Of a stretch of 64,000 bases of DNA, positions 1 through 8,679 are shown one piece after another. Numbering within the stretch: position 1 is the first letter of the stretch; each line of letters opens with the position of its first letter. Under the pieces are notes generated by a model. That model saw only the letters and a program-made list of their open reading frames with translations. It was not told the DNA's origin and did not search any database. The DNA is from Streptococcus gallinaceus (GTDB lineage: Bacteria > Bacillota > Bacilli > Lactobacillales > Streptococcaceae). Location: positions 124,001 to 188,000 of the forward strand of contig NZ_JALJXU010000002.1 of NCBI RefSeq assembly GCF_024170225.1. Reading direction: 5' to 3'. The translations under genes and the position numbers were made by a program.

Positions 1-2
1 TG

Positions 3-119
3 GCTACTCACCTAGGTTACCGAATGGTCTTTTACGTGACGGCGATGATTGTCTTTGTCAATTTTAGCTGGAGTTTAATCAATTTTAGAAAGTATCTTAA
101 AGTAAAGGAAATTGTGTGA
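3..119 (+). CDS. C-terminal end of an MFS efflux transporter (PmrA-like by context), partial
   Basis: The frame is open from the window edge and gives 38 residues ending at TGA 117-119. The peptide is hydrophobic ([15 protein letters not shown]) and ends in a short basic cytoplasmic tail, as expected for the last membrane helix of a 12-TM transporter. In streptococci the gene just upstream of the rpmG-secG-rnr cluster is usually the major facilitator multidrug exporter pmrA, and the identification rests mainly on that neighbourhood. The stop codon overlaps the GTG start of the next gene (GTGTGA), suggesting translational coupling. Confidence 0.6.
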   Translation, partial: ATHLGYRMVFYVTAMIVFVNFSWSLINFRKYLKVKEIV

Positions 120-265
120 GAGTAAAAATTAATTTACAATGTTCAGAGTGTGGCAGCAAAAACTATCTGACCAGCAAGAATAGTAAAACTCATCCGCAGA
201 AAATAGAGGTTCTAAAGTATTGTCCCAAGGAAAGAAAAGTGACCCTTCACCTTGAAACAAAATAG
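116..265 (+). CDS. rpmG: 50S ribosomal protein L33 (49 aa, GTG start)
   Basis: Small basic protein of the large ribosomal subunit. The frame starts at GTG 116, overlapping the upstream stop, and reads [20 protein letters not shown] at the N-terminus, then [20 protein letters not shown]. The length of 49 residues is normal for L33. Cys9 and Cys12 (CSEC) plus Cys36 form most of a zinc ribbon, but the usual fourth ligand at 39 is Glu (CPKE), so it lies between the zinc-binding and zinc-free L33 types. The gene sits directly before secG, as in other streptococci. Confidence 0.9.
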   Translation: MRVKINLQCSECGSKNYLTSKNSKTHPQKIEVLKYCPKERKVTLHLETK

Positions 266-280
266 AATATGTGTTATACT
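252..280 (+). promoter_or_regulatory. promoter of secG-rnr-smpB
   Basis: TTGAAA (252-257), 17-nt spacer, TATACT (275-280), with TG one base upstream of the -10 (TGTTATACT). It overlaps the end of rpmG and lies 31 nt before the secG ATG, giving secG its own start independent of the upstream transporter. Confidence 0.7.
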
Positions 281-311
281 GTAGGGAGTTATTGAAGGAA
301 GTGAACAAAAA

Positions 312-545
312 ATGTACCAAATTTTATTAACCGTTCTTTTAGTTTTATCAGTGATTACAGTTGTTGTAATCTTTTTACAGCCTGCTAAAAACCAATCTAG
401 CAATGTTTTTGATGCCAGTTCAGGTGCCCTATTCGAGCGAACAAAAGCACGTGGATTTGAGGCAGTGATGCAACGTTTGACAGCTATCCTTGTATTGTTA
501 TGGATGCTTGTAGCTGTTGGTTTGGTTATCATTTCAAGTAAATAA
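312..545 (+). CDS. secG: SecG, preprotein translocase subunit
   Basis: 77-residue membrane protein, the non-essential third subunit of the SecYEG channel. Two hydrophobic segments are visible (about residues 3-23 and 54-75) separated by a polar loop with the typical SecG stretch QSSNVFDASSGALFERTKAR. Start ATG 312 follows a GAAGGAAG ribosome site. It is followed after 42 nt by rnr, with a weak hairpin and a T-run between (about 553-577), so part of the transcripts may end there. secG-rnr-smpB is a conserved streptococcal order. Confidence 0.93.
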   Translation: MYQILLTVLLVLSVITVVVIFLQPAKNQSSNVFDASSGALFERTKARGFEAVMQRLTAILVLLWMLVAVGLVIISSK

Positions 546-587
546 ATGGTACAGGGGCTTATCAGTCCCTTTTTTTGTAGAGGAATC

Positions 588-2945
588 ATGAAAAAAGATA
601 TTAAAGAATATATAGCAGAGGTCGGTCTTGTGACCATGGATCAGCTTGCAGATCAGCTAGGAGCGACGTCTTCCAAGGAATTTGTCGAGTTGATCAAACT
701 GGTTTCCAAGATGGAAAGTCAAAGACAACTGCAATTTGACAAGAAGGGACGAATCTCCCTTCCTAAGAAGAAAGAAAAGCAGGCCATCACCATTAAGGGA
801 ATTTTTCGTGCCCATAAAAATGGATTTGGCTTTGTGACGGTGGATGAGGAAGAGGACGACCTCTTTGTCGGTCGAAATGATGTCAATCATGCCATCGAAG
901 GCGATACAGTTGAGGTTGCCATTACCAAGGTAGCAGACCGTTTAAAAGGAACTGCGGCCGAAGCACGCGTGGTTGATATTTTAGACCATGCCTTGAAGAC
1001 AGCTGTCGGCCTCTTGATTTTGGATGAAGAAAAGCCCAAGTATGCTGGCTATATCAAGTCAAAAAATCAAAAAATTCAGCAACGCATTTACGTTAAAAAA
1101 TCACCACTAGTCCTAACTGGGACGGAGATTATCAAGGTTGATATTGAAAAATATCCAAGTAAGAAGCATGATTTCTTTGTGGCAACCTTGCGTGATGTGG
1201 TCGGTCATCAAGACGATGTCGGCATTGATGTGCTGGAAGTTTTGGAGTCAATGGATATCGTTTCCGAGTTTCCAGAAGAGGTTTTGGCAGAGGCCAATCG
1301 TGTACCCGAGGCACCGTCCGAAAAGGATATGGAAGGCCGTTTGGATTTACGGGATGAAATTACCTTTACCATTGACGGCGCAGATGCCAAGGACTTGGAC
1401 GATGCTGTCCATATCAAGCAGCTGAAAAATGGCAATCTAGAGCTTGGTGTCCATATCGCTGATGTGTCTTATTATGTGATGGAAGGCTCAGCTCTGGACA
1501 AAGAGGCGCTCAATCGTGGGACCTCAGTCTATGTGACAGACCGTGTGGTACCCATGTTGCCAGAGCGGCTGTCAAATGGCATTTGCTCGCTCAATCCAAA
1601 TGTCGACCGCTTGACCCAGTCAGCTATTATGGAGATTGACCGCAAAGGTCGAGTTGTCAAGCATTGGATTGGACAGACGGTCATCAAGACTGCCTTCCGT
1701 ATGACCTACTCAGATGTCAATGAGATCATTGCAGGGAATGCGGAAAAAGCTGCGCAATTTAAAAAAATTGTGCCAAGTATTGAGCTGATGGTCAAACTGC
1801 ACAAGACGCTTGAAAATATGCGACTCGGTCGTGGTGCCCTTAATTTTGATACCAGCGAAGCAAAAATCATTGTCAATAAAGATGGTTTACCTGTGGACAT
1901 CGTCTTGCGTCAACGTGGACTGGCAGAGCGAATGATTGAGTCCTTTATGTTAGCAGCCAATGAAACAGTTGCAGAGCATTTTGCCCAGTTAGAACTGCCT
2001 TTCATTTATCGGATTCACGAAGAACCCAAGTCTGAAAAACTGCAAAAATTTATTGATTATGCTAGCACCTTCGGTCTGCCGATTTACGGGACAGCCAGTT
2101 CAATTAGCCAAGAAGCCTTGCAAGACTTGATGGCTAGAGTAGAGGGCGAATCTTATGCTGATGTGCTCAGCATGATGCTCTTGCGTTCCATGCAGCAAGC
2201 TCGCTACTCTGAGCACAATGCGGGCCACTATGGTTTGGGAGCAGAGTTTTATACTCATTTTACCAGTCCAATCCGTCGTTATCCCGACCTTTTGGTTCAC
2301 CGGATGGTGCGTGAATATGGCCAGTTAACAGAAGAAAAAGTGGCGCATTTTGAGGCAGAAATTTCTGAAATTGCGAAATTAACTTCTAGCCGTGAGCGCC
2401 GTGCCATTGATGCGGAGCGTGAAGTAGAAGCCATGAAAAAAGCAGAATACATGCAAGAATTCGTGGGACAAGAATTTGACGGTGTGGTCTCAAGTGTTGT
2501 CAAATTTGGGGTCTTCGTCGAATTACCAAATACGGTTGAGGGCTTGATTCATGTGACCAATTTGCCAGAGTACTACAGCTACAATGAGCGGACCATGACA
2601 CTACAGGGAGAAAAATCTGGTGTGGTCTTCCGTGTTGGTCAAGCCATTAAAATCAAGCTTACCAAAGCTGATAAGATGACAGGCGAGATTGACTTTGAGT
2701 ACCTTCCATCCGAAGTGGATGTGGTTGAAAAAGTTGCCAAGTCTAGTCGGAAGAAGGCCAATCGTGGGGGGCGTGACCGAGATGACAAGTCTGTGAAAAA
2801 TCGTGGCAAGTCTCACCGTAAATCGGATCAAGAGTCGCATTCTCCTAAAAAAGATAAGAAGAAAAAGAAACCATTTTACAAGGAAGTAGCAAAGAAAGGA
2901 GGCAAGAATGGCCAAGGGTCAAGGAAACGTCGTCGCACAAAATAA
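588..2945 (+). CDS. rnr: Ribonuclease R, 3'-5' exoribonuclease (785 aa)
   Basis: RNase R degrades structured RNA 3' to 5' and works with SmpB-tmRNA on non-stop mRNAs. The open frame extends to ATG 546, but ATG 588 ([13 protein letters not shown]) has a better upstream context (GAGGAATC) and gives the family N-terminus. Visible parts: N-terminal winged-helix/OB region, the RNB catalytic block with the acidic motif [12 protein letters not shown] (from about residue 263), the later HAGHYGLG and [11 protein letters not shown] motifs, an S1 domain (about 625-705, [17 protein letters not shown]) and a strongly Lys/Arg-rich tail. The tail overlaps the start of smpB by 38 nt, which fits the functional partnership. 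Confidence 0.95.
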   Translation: MKKDIKEYIAEVGLVTMDQLADQLGATSSKEFVELIKLVSKMESQRQLQFDKKGRISLPKKKEKQAITIKGIFRAHKNGFGFVTVDEEEDDLFVGRNDVNHAIEGDTVEVAITKVADRLKGTAAEARVVDILDHALKTAVGLLILDEEKPKYAGYIKSKNQKIQQRIYVKKSPLVLTGTEIIKVDIEKYPSKKHDFFVATLRDVVGHQDDVGIDVLEVLESMDIVSEFPEEVLAEANRVPEAPSEKDMEGRLDLRDEITFTIDGADAKDLDDAVHIKQLKNGNLELGVHIADVSYYVMEGSALDKEALNRGTSVYVTDRVVPMLPERLSNGICSLNPNVDRLTQSAIMEIDRKGRVVKHWIGQTVIKTAFRMTYSDVNEIIAGNAEKAAQFKKIVPSIELMVKLHKTLENMRLGRGALNFDTSEAKIIVNKDGLPVDIVLRQRGLAERMIESFMLAANETVAEHFAQLELPFIYRIHEEPKSEKLQKFIDYASTFGLPIYGTASSISQEALQDLMARVEGESYADVLSMMLLRSMQQARYSEHNAGHYGLGAEFYTHFTSPIRRYPDLLVHRMVREYGQLTEEKVAHFEAEISEIAKLTSSRERRAIDAEREVEAMKKAEYMQEFVGQEFDGVVSSVVKFGVFVELPNTVEGLIHVTNLPEYYSYNERTMTLQGEKSGVVFRVGQAIKIKLTKADKMTGEIDFEYLPSEVDVVEKVAKSSRKKANRGGRDRDDKSVKNRGKSHRKSDQESHSPKKDKKKKKPFYKEVAKKGGKNGQGSRKRRRTK

Positions 2946-3375
2946 GAAAGCCAGCCACGACTACACCATTGTAGACACCATTGAGGCGGGTATCGTACTG
3001 ACAGGTACCGAGATTAAGTCGGTTCGCGCAGCCCGTATCAACCTCAAGGACGGCTTTGCTCAGATTAAAAAAGGCGAAGCTTGGTTGGTCAATGTTCATA
3101 TTGCACCTTACGATGAGGGAAATATCTGGAATCAAGACCCGACTCGTACCCGCAAGCTTTTGCTTAGAAAGAAACAAATCCAGCAGCTGGAAAATGAAGT
3201 CAAGGGAACAGGTATGACCTTGGTACCGCTCAAAGTCTATATCAAAGACGGATTTGCCAAAGTCCTAATCGGCCTTGCTAAAGGGAAGCACGATTACGAT
3301 AAACGTGAGTCTATCAAGCGTCGCGAACAGGAACGTGATTTAAAACGAACCATAAAAGCGATTAATAGTCGATGA
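2908..3375 (+). CDS. smpB: SmpB, tmRNA-binding protein
   Basis: 155-residue partner of tmRNA in trans-translation, which rescues stalled ribosomes. Hallmarks: N-terminal [20 protein letters not shown], the [19 protein letters not shown] motif of the OB-fold, [11 protein letters not shown], and the basic C-terminal tail ([19 protein letters not shown]) that enters the empty A site. Start ATG 2908 follows AAAGGAGG and lies inside the rnr coding region. A strong terminator follows. Confidence 0.97.
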   Translation: MAKGQGNVVAQNKKASHDYTIVDTIEAGIVLTGTEIKSVRAARINLKDGFAQIKKGEAWLVNVHIAPYDEGNIWNQDPTRTRKLLLRKKQIQQLENEVKGTGMTLVPLKVYIKDGFAKVLIGLAKGKHDYDKRESIKRREQERDLKRTIKAINSR

Positions 3376-3401
3376 GAACTAGAGAAATCTAGTTCTTTTT
3401 T
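3376..3401 (+). terminator. intrinsic terminator after smpB
   Basis: Perfect 8-bp stem GAACTAGA/TCTAGTTC with a GAAA loop followed by six T. A TATAAT box (3403-3408) follows at once and is the likely -10 for tehB; its -35 would lie inside the hairpin and is poor. Confidence 0.85.
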
Positions 3402-3440
3402 GTATAATAGAAAGAAAAGTATAAAAGTTGAGGAAGAAGC

Positions 3441-4304
3441 ATGCCAGAATTAGTCGCTTATAAACGAATGCCTGTCTGGAACAAGGAAACTGTTCCAACT
3501 GAAATTACCCACAAACACAACACCAAGGTCGGCACTTGGGGAAAAATCAAGGTCTTAAAAGGTCAAATCAAGTTTGAAGCCATCTCAGATGACAATGAAA
3601 TCACGGATACCTTTATCTTTGACCGTCGTCTGGATATTCCTATGGTGGAGCCTCAAGCTTGGCACCGCGTGACCCTCTTGACAGATGATACCGAATTTTT
3701 CGTGGAGTTTTTCTGTCAGCCTGAAGATTATTTTGCTAAAAAATACAATTATGGACGGACGCATTCGGAAATCATCGAGGCCATGGAAGTGGTCAAGGCA
3801 CCTGGCAAGGTATTGGACTTGGGGTGTGGACAAGGTCGCAACGCCCTCTATCTTGCTAAAAAAGGCTTTGATGTGACAGCTGTCGATCGCAATGAGGTCA
3901 GCTTGGAGATGTTGGCAACTGTCTTGGATGCTGAGGATATGGATATGAACTTCGGTCTCTATGATATCAATGCAGCCAATCTCAGCCAGACTTACGACTT
4001 TATCTTGTCAACGGTTGTCTTTATGTTCTTGAACCCAGATGCTGTTCCAGCCATTATCAAAAACATGCAGGAGTCAACAGCAGTCGGTGGTTACAATCTG
4101 ATTGTCTGCGCTATGGATACAGAGGATGCGCCATGTACCATGAATTTCCCATTCACCTTCAAGGCGGGAGAGTTGCGCGACTACTACCAAGATTGGGAGT
4201 TCATCAAGTATAACGAAGATTTTGGTCATCTTCATAAAGTGGATGAAAATGGCAATCCTATCAAGCTCCGCTTTGCAACCATGCTAGCTAAGAAAATCAA
4301 CTAA
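3441..4304 (+). CDS. tehB: TehB-type SAM-dependent methyltransferase
   Basis: 287 residues. N-terminal 80-100 residues form the small DUF1971/cupin-like domain found in long TehB proteins (MPELVAYKRMPVWNKETVP, then MVEPQAWHRVTLL), followed by a class I methyltransferase with the SAM-binding motif VLDLGCGQGRNALYLA (about 124-139). TehB homologues methylate tellurite and related oxyanions in vitro; the natural substrate in streptococci is not known. It stands alone between smpB and the satR unit. Confidence 0.88.
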   Translation: MPELVAYKRMPVWNKETVPTEITHKHNTKVGTWGKIKVLKGQIKFEAISDDNEITDTFIFDRRLDIPMVEPQAWHRVTLLTDDTEFFVEFFCQPEDYFAKKYNYGRTHSEIIEAMEVVKAPGKVLDLGCGQGRNALYLAKKGFDVTAVDRNEVSLEMLATVLDAEDMDMNFGLYDINAANLSQTYDFILSTVVFMFLNPDAVPAIIKNMQESTAVGGYNLIVCAMDTEDAPCTMNFPFTFKAGELRDYYQDWEFIKYNEDFGHLHKVDENGNPIKLRFATMLAKKIN

Positions 4305-4326
4305 TTCATTTTGAAAATCATGTAGT

Positions 4327-4400
4327 TATTTTCTGGATTTTAGATGAAGAAACATCCGTTAAAACAAGGCGAAACCCGTTTTTTATTTTTTCAGAAAATA
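4327..4400. repeat. inverted repeat pair in the tehB-satR gap
   Basis: TATTTTCTG (4327-4335) and its perfect complement CAGAAAATA (4392-4400) enclose about 57 nt that include a T-rich run. A long stem-loop is possible, perhaps serving as the tehB terminator. I see no gene in 4305-4498. Confidence 0.35.
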
Positions 4401-4435
4401 GATTGAAAAAATAGTTTCTATGAGAACTTTTTTTG

Positions 4436-4463
4436 TTGACAATATCCCCACATAGTGTATAAT
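4436..4463 (+). promoter_or_regulatory. promoter of satR-satA-satB
   Basis: TTGACA (4436-4441), 16-nt spacer, TATAAT (4458-4463): one of the strongest consensus promoters in the window. The -10 abuts the palindrome at 4464-4479, which sits on the expected transcription start. Confidence 0.85.
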
Positions 4464-4479
4464 AGTTTTCATGGTAACT
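4464..4479. promoter_or_regulatory. palindromic operator, probably for the MarR regulator SatR
   Basis: AGTTTTCATGGTAACT has symmetric AGTT..CATG..AACT halves, the size and shape of MarR-family sites, and begins right after the -10. Binding here would block initiation, giving autorepression of the operon. No binding data are available to me. Confidence 0.6.
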
Positions 4480-4498
4480 AATTGAAAGGAGATAAGTC

Positions 4499-4942
4499 AT
4501 GGAAACCCCACTTCAACAACTTCGTAGACTAGTAAATCAGATTGAAAAGTTTTTGGATAAGGCTGCGACAGACTGTGGCGCAGAGCATTTGTCAGGACCG
4601 CAAGGTTTTATCGTTATGCATCTTTACCGCAACCCAGAAGCCCACTATTCTATCAAAGATGTTGAAGAAAAATTGAAAATCTCCAAGTCAGTTGCTTCGA
4701 ACTTGGTCAAACGGATGGAAAAAAATGGATTTATCCAGATTCAACCATCTCAAACCGACAAGCGCGTCAAAAACCTTGCCTTGACGAACTTGGGCCGAGA
4801 GAAGGCTGCCAATTTTGAGAATTTTATAGCCTATGTTCATGAAACCCTGCTTGATGGTATCAGCCGTGAAGAAATTGATTCGGCACGTCAAGTCATGACA
4901 AGGTTAGCTCAAAACATTCAATTAGATGACAGCGAATCCTAA
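4499..4942 (+). CDS. satR: MarR-family repressor of the ABC exporter (SatR-like)
   Basis: 147-residue winged-helix regulator with the MarR layout: an N-terminal dimerisation helix, recognition region YSIKDVEEKLKISKSVASNLVKRME, and the beta-wing motif QTDKRVKNLALTNLGRE. It is the first gene of a unit with two ABC half-transporters, the arrangement described for satR-satA-satB in S. suis, where SatR represses the fluoroquinolone exporter SatAB. The name is assigned from family and arrangement. A GAAA-capped hairpin follows the stop codon. Confidence 0.8.
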   Translation: METPLQQLRRLVNQIEKFLDKAATDCGAEHLSGPQGFIVMHLYRNPEAHYSIKDVEEKLKISKSVASNLVKRMEKNGFIQIQPSQTDKRVKNLALTNLGREKAANFENFIAYVHETLLDGISREEIDSARQVMTRLAQNIQLDDSES

Positions 4943-4975
4943 AGAAATTTAGGATTCTTCACTTTTTACAAAGGA
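4934..4975 (+). terminator. attenuator-like hairpin between satR and satA
   Basis: Perfect 10-bp stem GAATCCTAAA/TTTAGGATTC with a GAAA loop (4934-4957), overlapping the satR stop and followed by TTCACTTTTT. It looks like a partial intrinsic terminator that could lower satAB relative to satR. The satA ribosome site AAAGGAG lies just beyond. Confidence 0.6.
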
Positions 4976-4983
4976 GTAAATGC

Positions 4984-6816
4984 ATGTTTAAGATTTTTAA
5001 ACGCTTGAACGCTAGAGAGTGGGGCATGATTGTCCTTAGTACTGTCTTGATTTGTTTGGCGGTATGGATGGACCTGAAGAGTCCAGAGTACATGTCCGAT
5101 ATTACGACTCTCTTGCAGACAAAAGGGACAGAGATAAAAGACATTCTAGAGCCGGGCTCAAAAATGTTGGGCTTCTCACTCGGTAGTTTTTTGATTGCCG
5201 TTGCGGTTGGTTTTCTGGCTTCGCGTACAGCGGCTAGTTTTACAACACGTTTGCGCGGGGACATCTTTAACCAAGTGATGGATTATTCAGATGCGGAAAT
5301 TAAGAAATTTTCCATTCCCTCTCTCTTGACTCGGACGACCAATGACTTGACGCAGCTGCAAATTCTCATCACCATGGGGATGCAGGTAGTCACTCGTGGA
5401 CCGATTATGGCCATTTGGGCTTTGACAAAGATTTGGGGCAAGAGTAATGAATGGACCAGTGCCGTTGCGGTTGCTGTTGTGATGGTCTTGATTTTGCTCA
5501 CAACATTGTTAGTCTTTGCCTTTCCAAAACAGCGCATGGTACAGGATTTGACAGATGCGCTCAATGCAACCACGCGTGAGTCCTTATCAGGTGTTCGTGT
5601 CGTTCGTGCCTACAATGCCGAAGAATACCAATCAGATAAATTTAGACAAGAAAATGCTGGCTTGACCAAGCTGAATCTCTTTGTCTTCCGATTGATGTCC
5701 TTGATGAATCCAGTGATGACGGTTGTCTCATCTGGTTTGACTTTGGCCATTTACTGGATTGGGGCGCATTTGGTCAATGATATCAAGCTTGCAGCCATGG
5801 ATCAATCAAGTGCGGAAGCGATGAAAACATCAGCTTTGGCCATGAAAGATGCGATTGGAGACCGCGTTTCTCTCTTCTCAGATATGGTTGTCTTCTCGTC
5901 TTATGCTATGCAGGTTGTCATTGGCTTTATGATGATGGTGGCTATTTTCATCATCATGCCACGTGCCTTGGTATCTGCTCGCCGGATTAATGAAGTGCTT
6001 GCTTTGGAGCCATCTATTCAATTTAAGGATGCCTCCGCAGCAGACAATGGACAAAAAGGACAAGTGGAATTCCACGATGTTTCTTTCCGTTACACCAAAC
6101 ATTCTCGTGCTGTGATTGAGCATGTTTCCTTTACAGCAAAAGCAGGTCAGACCGTTGCCTTTATCGGCTCAACGGGTTCTGGTAAGTCTACTTTGGTAAA
6201 CCTTTTGCCACGTTTCTACGATGCGACAGAAGGTTGGATTAAGGTAGATGGTGTTAATGTCAATGATTATTCACACGATGACTTGAATAATAAAGTGGGC
6301 TATATTCCTCAAAAAGCGGTCCTCTTCAGTGGAACAATTCGTTCCAATATGGAATTCGGGCTTTCAGAACAATCTCCTCTCACAGACCAAGAAATTTGGG
6401 AAGCTTTAGAATTAGCTCAAGCCAAGGATTTTGTTGCTTCAAAAGAAAAAGGTTTGGATGAAGAAGTGGCCCAAGGTGGGACAAACTTCTCTGGCGGACA
6501 AAAACAACGATTGGCCATTGCTCGTGCCTTGGCTCGCAAACCTGAGATTCTGATTTTTGATGATTCATTCTCCGCCTTGGACTACAAGACAGACCGTATT
6601 TTGCGGAATGAATTGAAAGAAAAAACGGCTGAGATGACCAAATTGATTGTGGCTCAGCGTATTTCAACCATTATGGATGCAGACTTGATTTTGGTACTGA
6701 ACCAAGGTAAGGTTGTCGGTCAAGGTACCCACAAGGAACTCTTGGCTCAAAATGAGGTCTACCAAGAAATTGCTTATTCACAATTATCGAAGGAGGAGTT
6801 GGAAAATGGAAAATAA
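4984..6816 (+). CDS. satA: ABC multidrug exporter half, degenerate ATP site (SatA/PatA-like)
   Basis: 610 residues: six-helix transmembrane domain (about 1-320) fused to a nucleotide-binding domain (about 350-600). Walker A GSTGSGKST is near residue 395 and the signature is FSGGQKQR. Walker B reads ILIFDD, with Asp in place of the catalytic Glu, and the switch His is Gln (VAQR instead of AHR). This is the known pattern of the non-consensus half of heterodimeric exporters such as PatAB, LmrCD and SatAB. Its partner satB starts 11 nt inside this gene. The predicted role is drug efflux, including fluoroquinolones. Confidence 0.88.
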   Translation: MFKIFKRLNAREWGMIVLSTVLICLAVWMDLKSPEYMSDITTLLQTKGTEIKDILEPGSKMLGFSLGSFLIAVAVGFLASRTAASFTTRLRGDIFNQVMDYSDAEIKKFSIPSLLTRTTNDLTQLQILITMGMQVVTRGPIMAIWALTKIWGKSNEWTSAVAVAVVMVLILLTTLLVFAFPKQRMVQDLTDALNATTRESLSGVRVVRAYNAEEYQSDKFRQENAGLTKLNLFVFRLMSLMNPVMTVVSSGLTLAIYWIGAHLVNDIKLAAMDQSSAEAMKTSALAMKDAIGDRVSLFSDMVVFSSYAMQVVIGFMMMVAIFIIMPRALVSARRINEVLALEPSIQFKDASAADNGQKGQVEFHDVSFRYTKHSRAVIEHVSFTAKAGQTVAFIGSTGSGKSTLVNLLPRFYDATEGWIKVDGVNVNDYSHDDLNNKVGYIPQKAVLFSGTIRSNMEFGLSEQSPLTDQEIWEALELAQAKDFVASKEKGLDEEVAQGGTNFSGGQKQRLAIARALARKPEILIFDDSFSALDYKTDRILRNELKEKTAEMTKLIVAQRISTIMDADLILVLNQGKVVGQGTHKELLAQNEVYQEIAYSQLSKEELENGK

Positions 6817-8575
6817 AAAACAAGAAAAAAGCTTATTTGCCAATCTGGCTCCCTACGTCAAGGGCTATAAGGCCTTCTTTGGAGTCGCGGTTGTCCTAGC
6901 TATTATTTCAAGTATTATCACCGTTATCGGGCCTGACCGTCTAAAAGAGGTAACAGACCTCATGGTCAAGGGCTTGACAGGAGATATCAATTTGACAAAA
7001 ATCGGTAAAATTGCTGGTCAATTGGCCATCTTGTATGTGGGAGGTGCCTTGGTATCCTACGCAGCAAGCTTTATCGTGACAACGATTATTCAACGTTTCG
7101 CTCAACGGATGCGTGATGCTATCGCAGATAAAATTAACCGTATTCCGCTTCGTTATTTTGATGGGCATTCACAGGGAGATACCTTGTCTCGTATCACCAA
7201 CGATGTGGACTTGATGACCCAATCCTTTAACCAATCCTTGGTTACAATGGTTGTATCGATTGTGCTGTTGATTGGTTCTATCTTTATGATGTTTAAGACG
7301 GACTGGCATTTGGCAACGACAGCTATTGTCTCTGTATTTGCAGGTTTTGCTTTGTCATCCATTATCATGTTTAAGAGTCAGCCGTTGTTTAAAAAACAAC
7401 AGACAAATCTCGCCAATATTTCAGGCTATGTAGAGGAAATCTACACTGGTCACAATGTCGTAACTAGTTATAACGCCCGTCAGCAAGCCAAGTCTGAATT
7501 TAAAGACTTGAATGATAAGCTCTATAGTTCTATGTGGAAATCACAATTCTTCTCTGGCATTATGATGCCGCTGATGCAATTTATCGGGAACTTTGGCTAT
7601 GTCATGGTCTGTGTTGTCGGTGCGGCACTGGCTTTAGACGGTACCATCACGATGGGGACCATCGTAGCCTTTATGACCTACGTGCGGATCTTCACCCAGC
7701 CCATCGGTCAAATTGCCCAAGGGATTACCCAGTTGCAATCAGCTAGCGCAGCGATGGGACGTGTCTTTGAATTCCTCAATGAAGCTGAGATGGAAGTTGA
7801 AGAAAGTAAGACACGTCAGTTGGAAACGGTCAAAGGTCATGTTACATTTGAGCATGTTAATTTTGGCTACACTCCAGAGAAAACGATTATCCATGACTTT
7901 ACTTCAGAAGCAAAACCAGGTCAGAAGGTTGCGATTGTCGGACCGACTGGTGCTGGTAAGACAACCATTGTCAACTTGCTGATGCGTTTCTACGAAATCA
8001 ATTCAGGAACGATTGCCATAGACGGCGTGAATGTTCATGATATGAAACGTAGTGAAGTGCATGATGCCTTTTCGATGGTTCTGCAAGATACCTGGCTCTT
8101 TGAAGGGACTATTAAGGAAAATCTGATTTTCAATCAAGACCATATCACGGATGAGCAAGTGGAAGCAGCAGCTAAGGCCGTGGGTGTGTATCACTTTATC
8201 AAGACCTTGCCAAATGGTTATGATACAGTCTTAGATGACTCAGTAACCTTGTCTGTCGGTCAGAAGCAGCTTTTAACCATTGCACGAGCCTTGCTCAAGG
8301 ATTCTCCACTTTTGATTTTGGATGAGGCGACGTCATCAGTGGATACTCGGACAGAGGAGCTGATCCAAAAAGCAATGGATAAATTGATGGAAGGTCGTAC
8401 TTCCTTTGTCATTGCTCACCGCTTATCAACGATTCGCAATGCAGACTTGATTCTTGTCATGAAAGATGGCAATATTATCGAGCAGGGCAACCACGATGAA
8501 TTGATGGGTCAAGATGGCTTCTACGCAGACTTGTACAATAGTCAATTTACAGAAGATAGCGAAGAAGTAGCTTAA
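6806..8575 (+). CDS. satB: ABC multidrug exporter half, consensus catalytic Glu (SatB/PatB-like)
   Basis: 589 residues from ATG 6806, which follows AAGGAGGAG inside the end of satA; the open frame extends upstream to 6713 but that part is satA sequence. It has an N-terminal six-helix domain, then a nucleotide-binding domain with Walker A GPTGAGKTT, Walker B LLILDEATSSVD with the catalytic Glu, and switch region IAHR. The signature is LSVGQKQ rather than LSGGQ, so this half supplies the defective signature facing the SatA Walker site. The residue swaps complement those in SatA and indicate an obligate heterodimer. Confidence 0.9.
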   Translation: MENKKQEKSLFANLAPYVKGYKAFFGVAVVLAIISSIITVIGPDRLKEVTDLMVKGLTGDINLTKIGKIAGQLAILYVGGALVSYAASFIVTTIIQRFAQRMRDAIADKINRIPLRYFDGHSQGDTLSRITNDVDLMTQSFNQSLVTMVVSIVLLIGSIFMMFKTDWHLATTAIVSVFAGFALSSIIMFKSQPLFKKQQTNLANISGYVEEIYTGHNVVTSYNARQQAKSEFKDLNDKLYSSMWKSQFFSGIMMPLMQFIGNFGYVMVCVVGAALALDGTITMGTIVAFMTYVRIFTQPIGQIAQGITQLQSASAAMGRVFEFLNEAEMEVEESKTRQLETVKGHVTFEHVNFGYTPEKTIIHDFTSEAKPGQKVAIVGPTGAGKTTIVNLLMRFYEINSGTIAIDGVNVHDMKRSEVHDAFSMVLQDTWLFEGTIKENLIFNQDHITDEQVEAAAKAVGVYHFIKTLPNGYDTVLDDSVTLSVGQKQLLTIARALLKDSPLLILDEATSSVDTRTEELIQKAMDKLMEGRTSFVIAHRLSTIRNADLILVMKDGNIIEQGNHDELMGQDGFYADLYNSQFTEDSEEVA

Positions 8576-8581
8576 AGAAGA

Positions 8582-8606
8582 GACTGGACTGAGTTCCAGT
8601 CTTTTT
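8582..8606 (+). terminator. terminator of the satRAB operon
   Basis: Stem GACTGGA/TCCAGTC with a short loop, followed by five T. It closes the operon just after satB. Confidence 0.85.
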
Positions 8607-8618
8607 CTGTCTTTGAAA

Positions 8619-8647
8619 CTGAAAATCCTATTTTGATATGGTAAAAT
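8619..8647 (+). promoter_or_regulatory. promoter of the HerA-like gene
   Basis: CTGAAA (8619-8624), 17-nt spacer, TAAAAT (8642-8647) with an extended TG (TGgTAAAAT). It lies 32 nt before the preferred start codon. Confidence 0.55.
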
Positions 8648-8679
8648 AGAACAAAGAACACATGAAAAAAGGAGACCTT

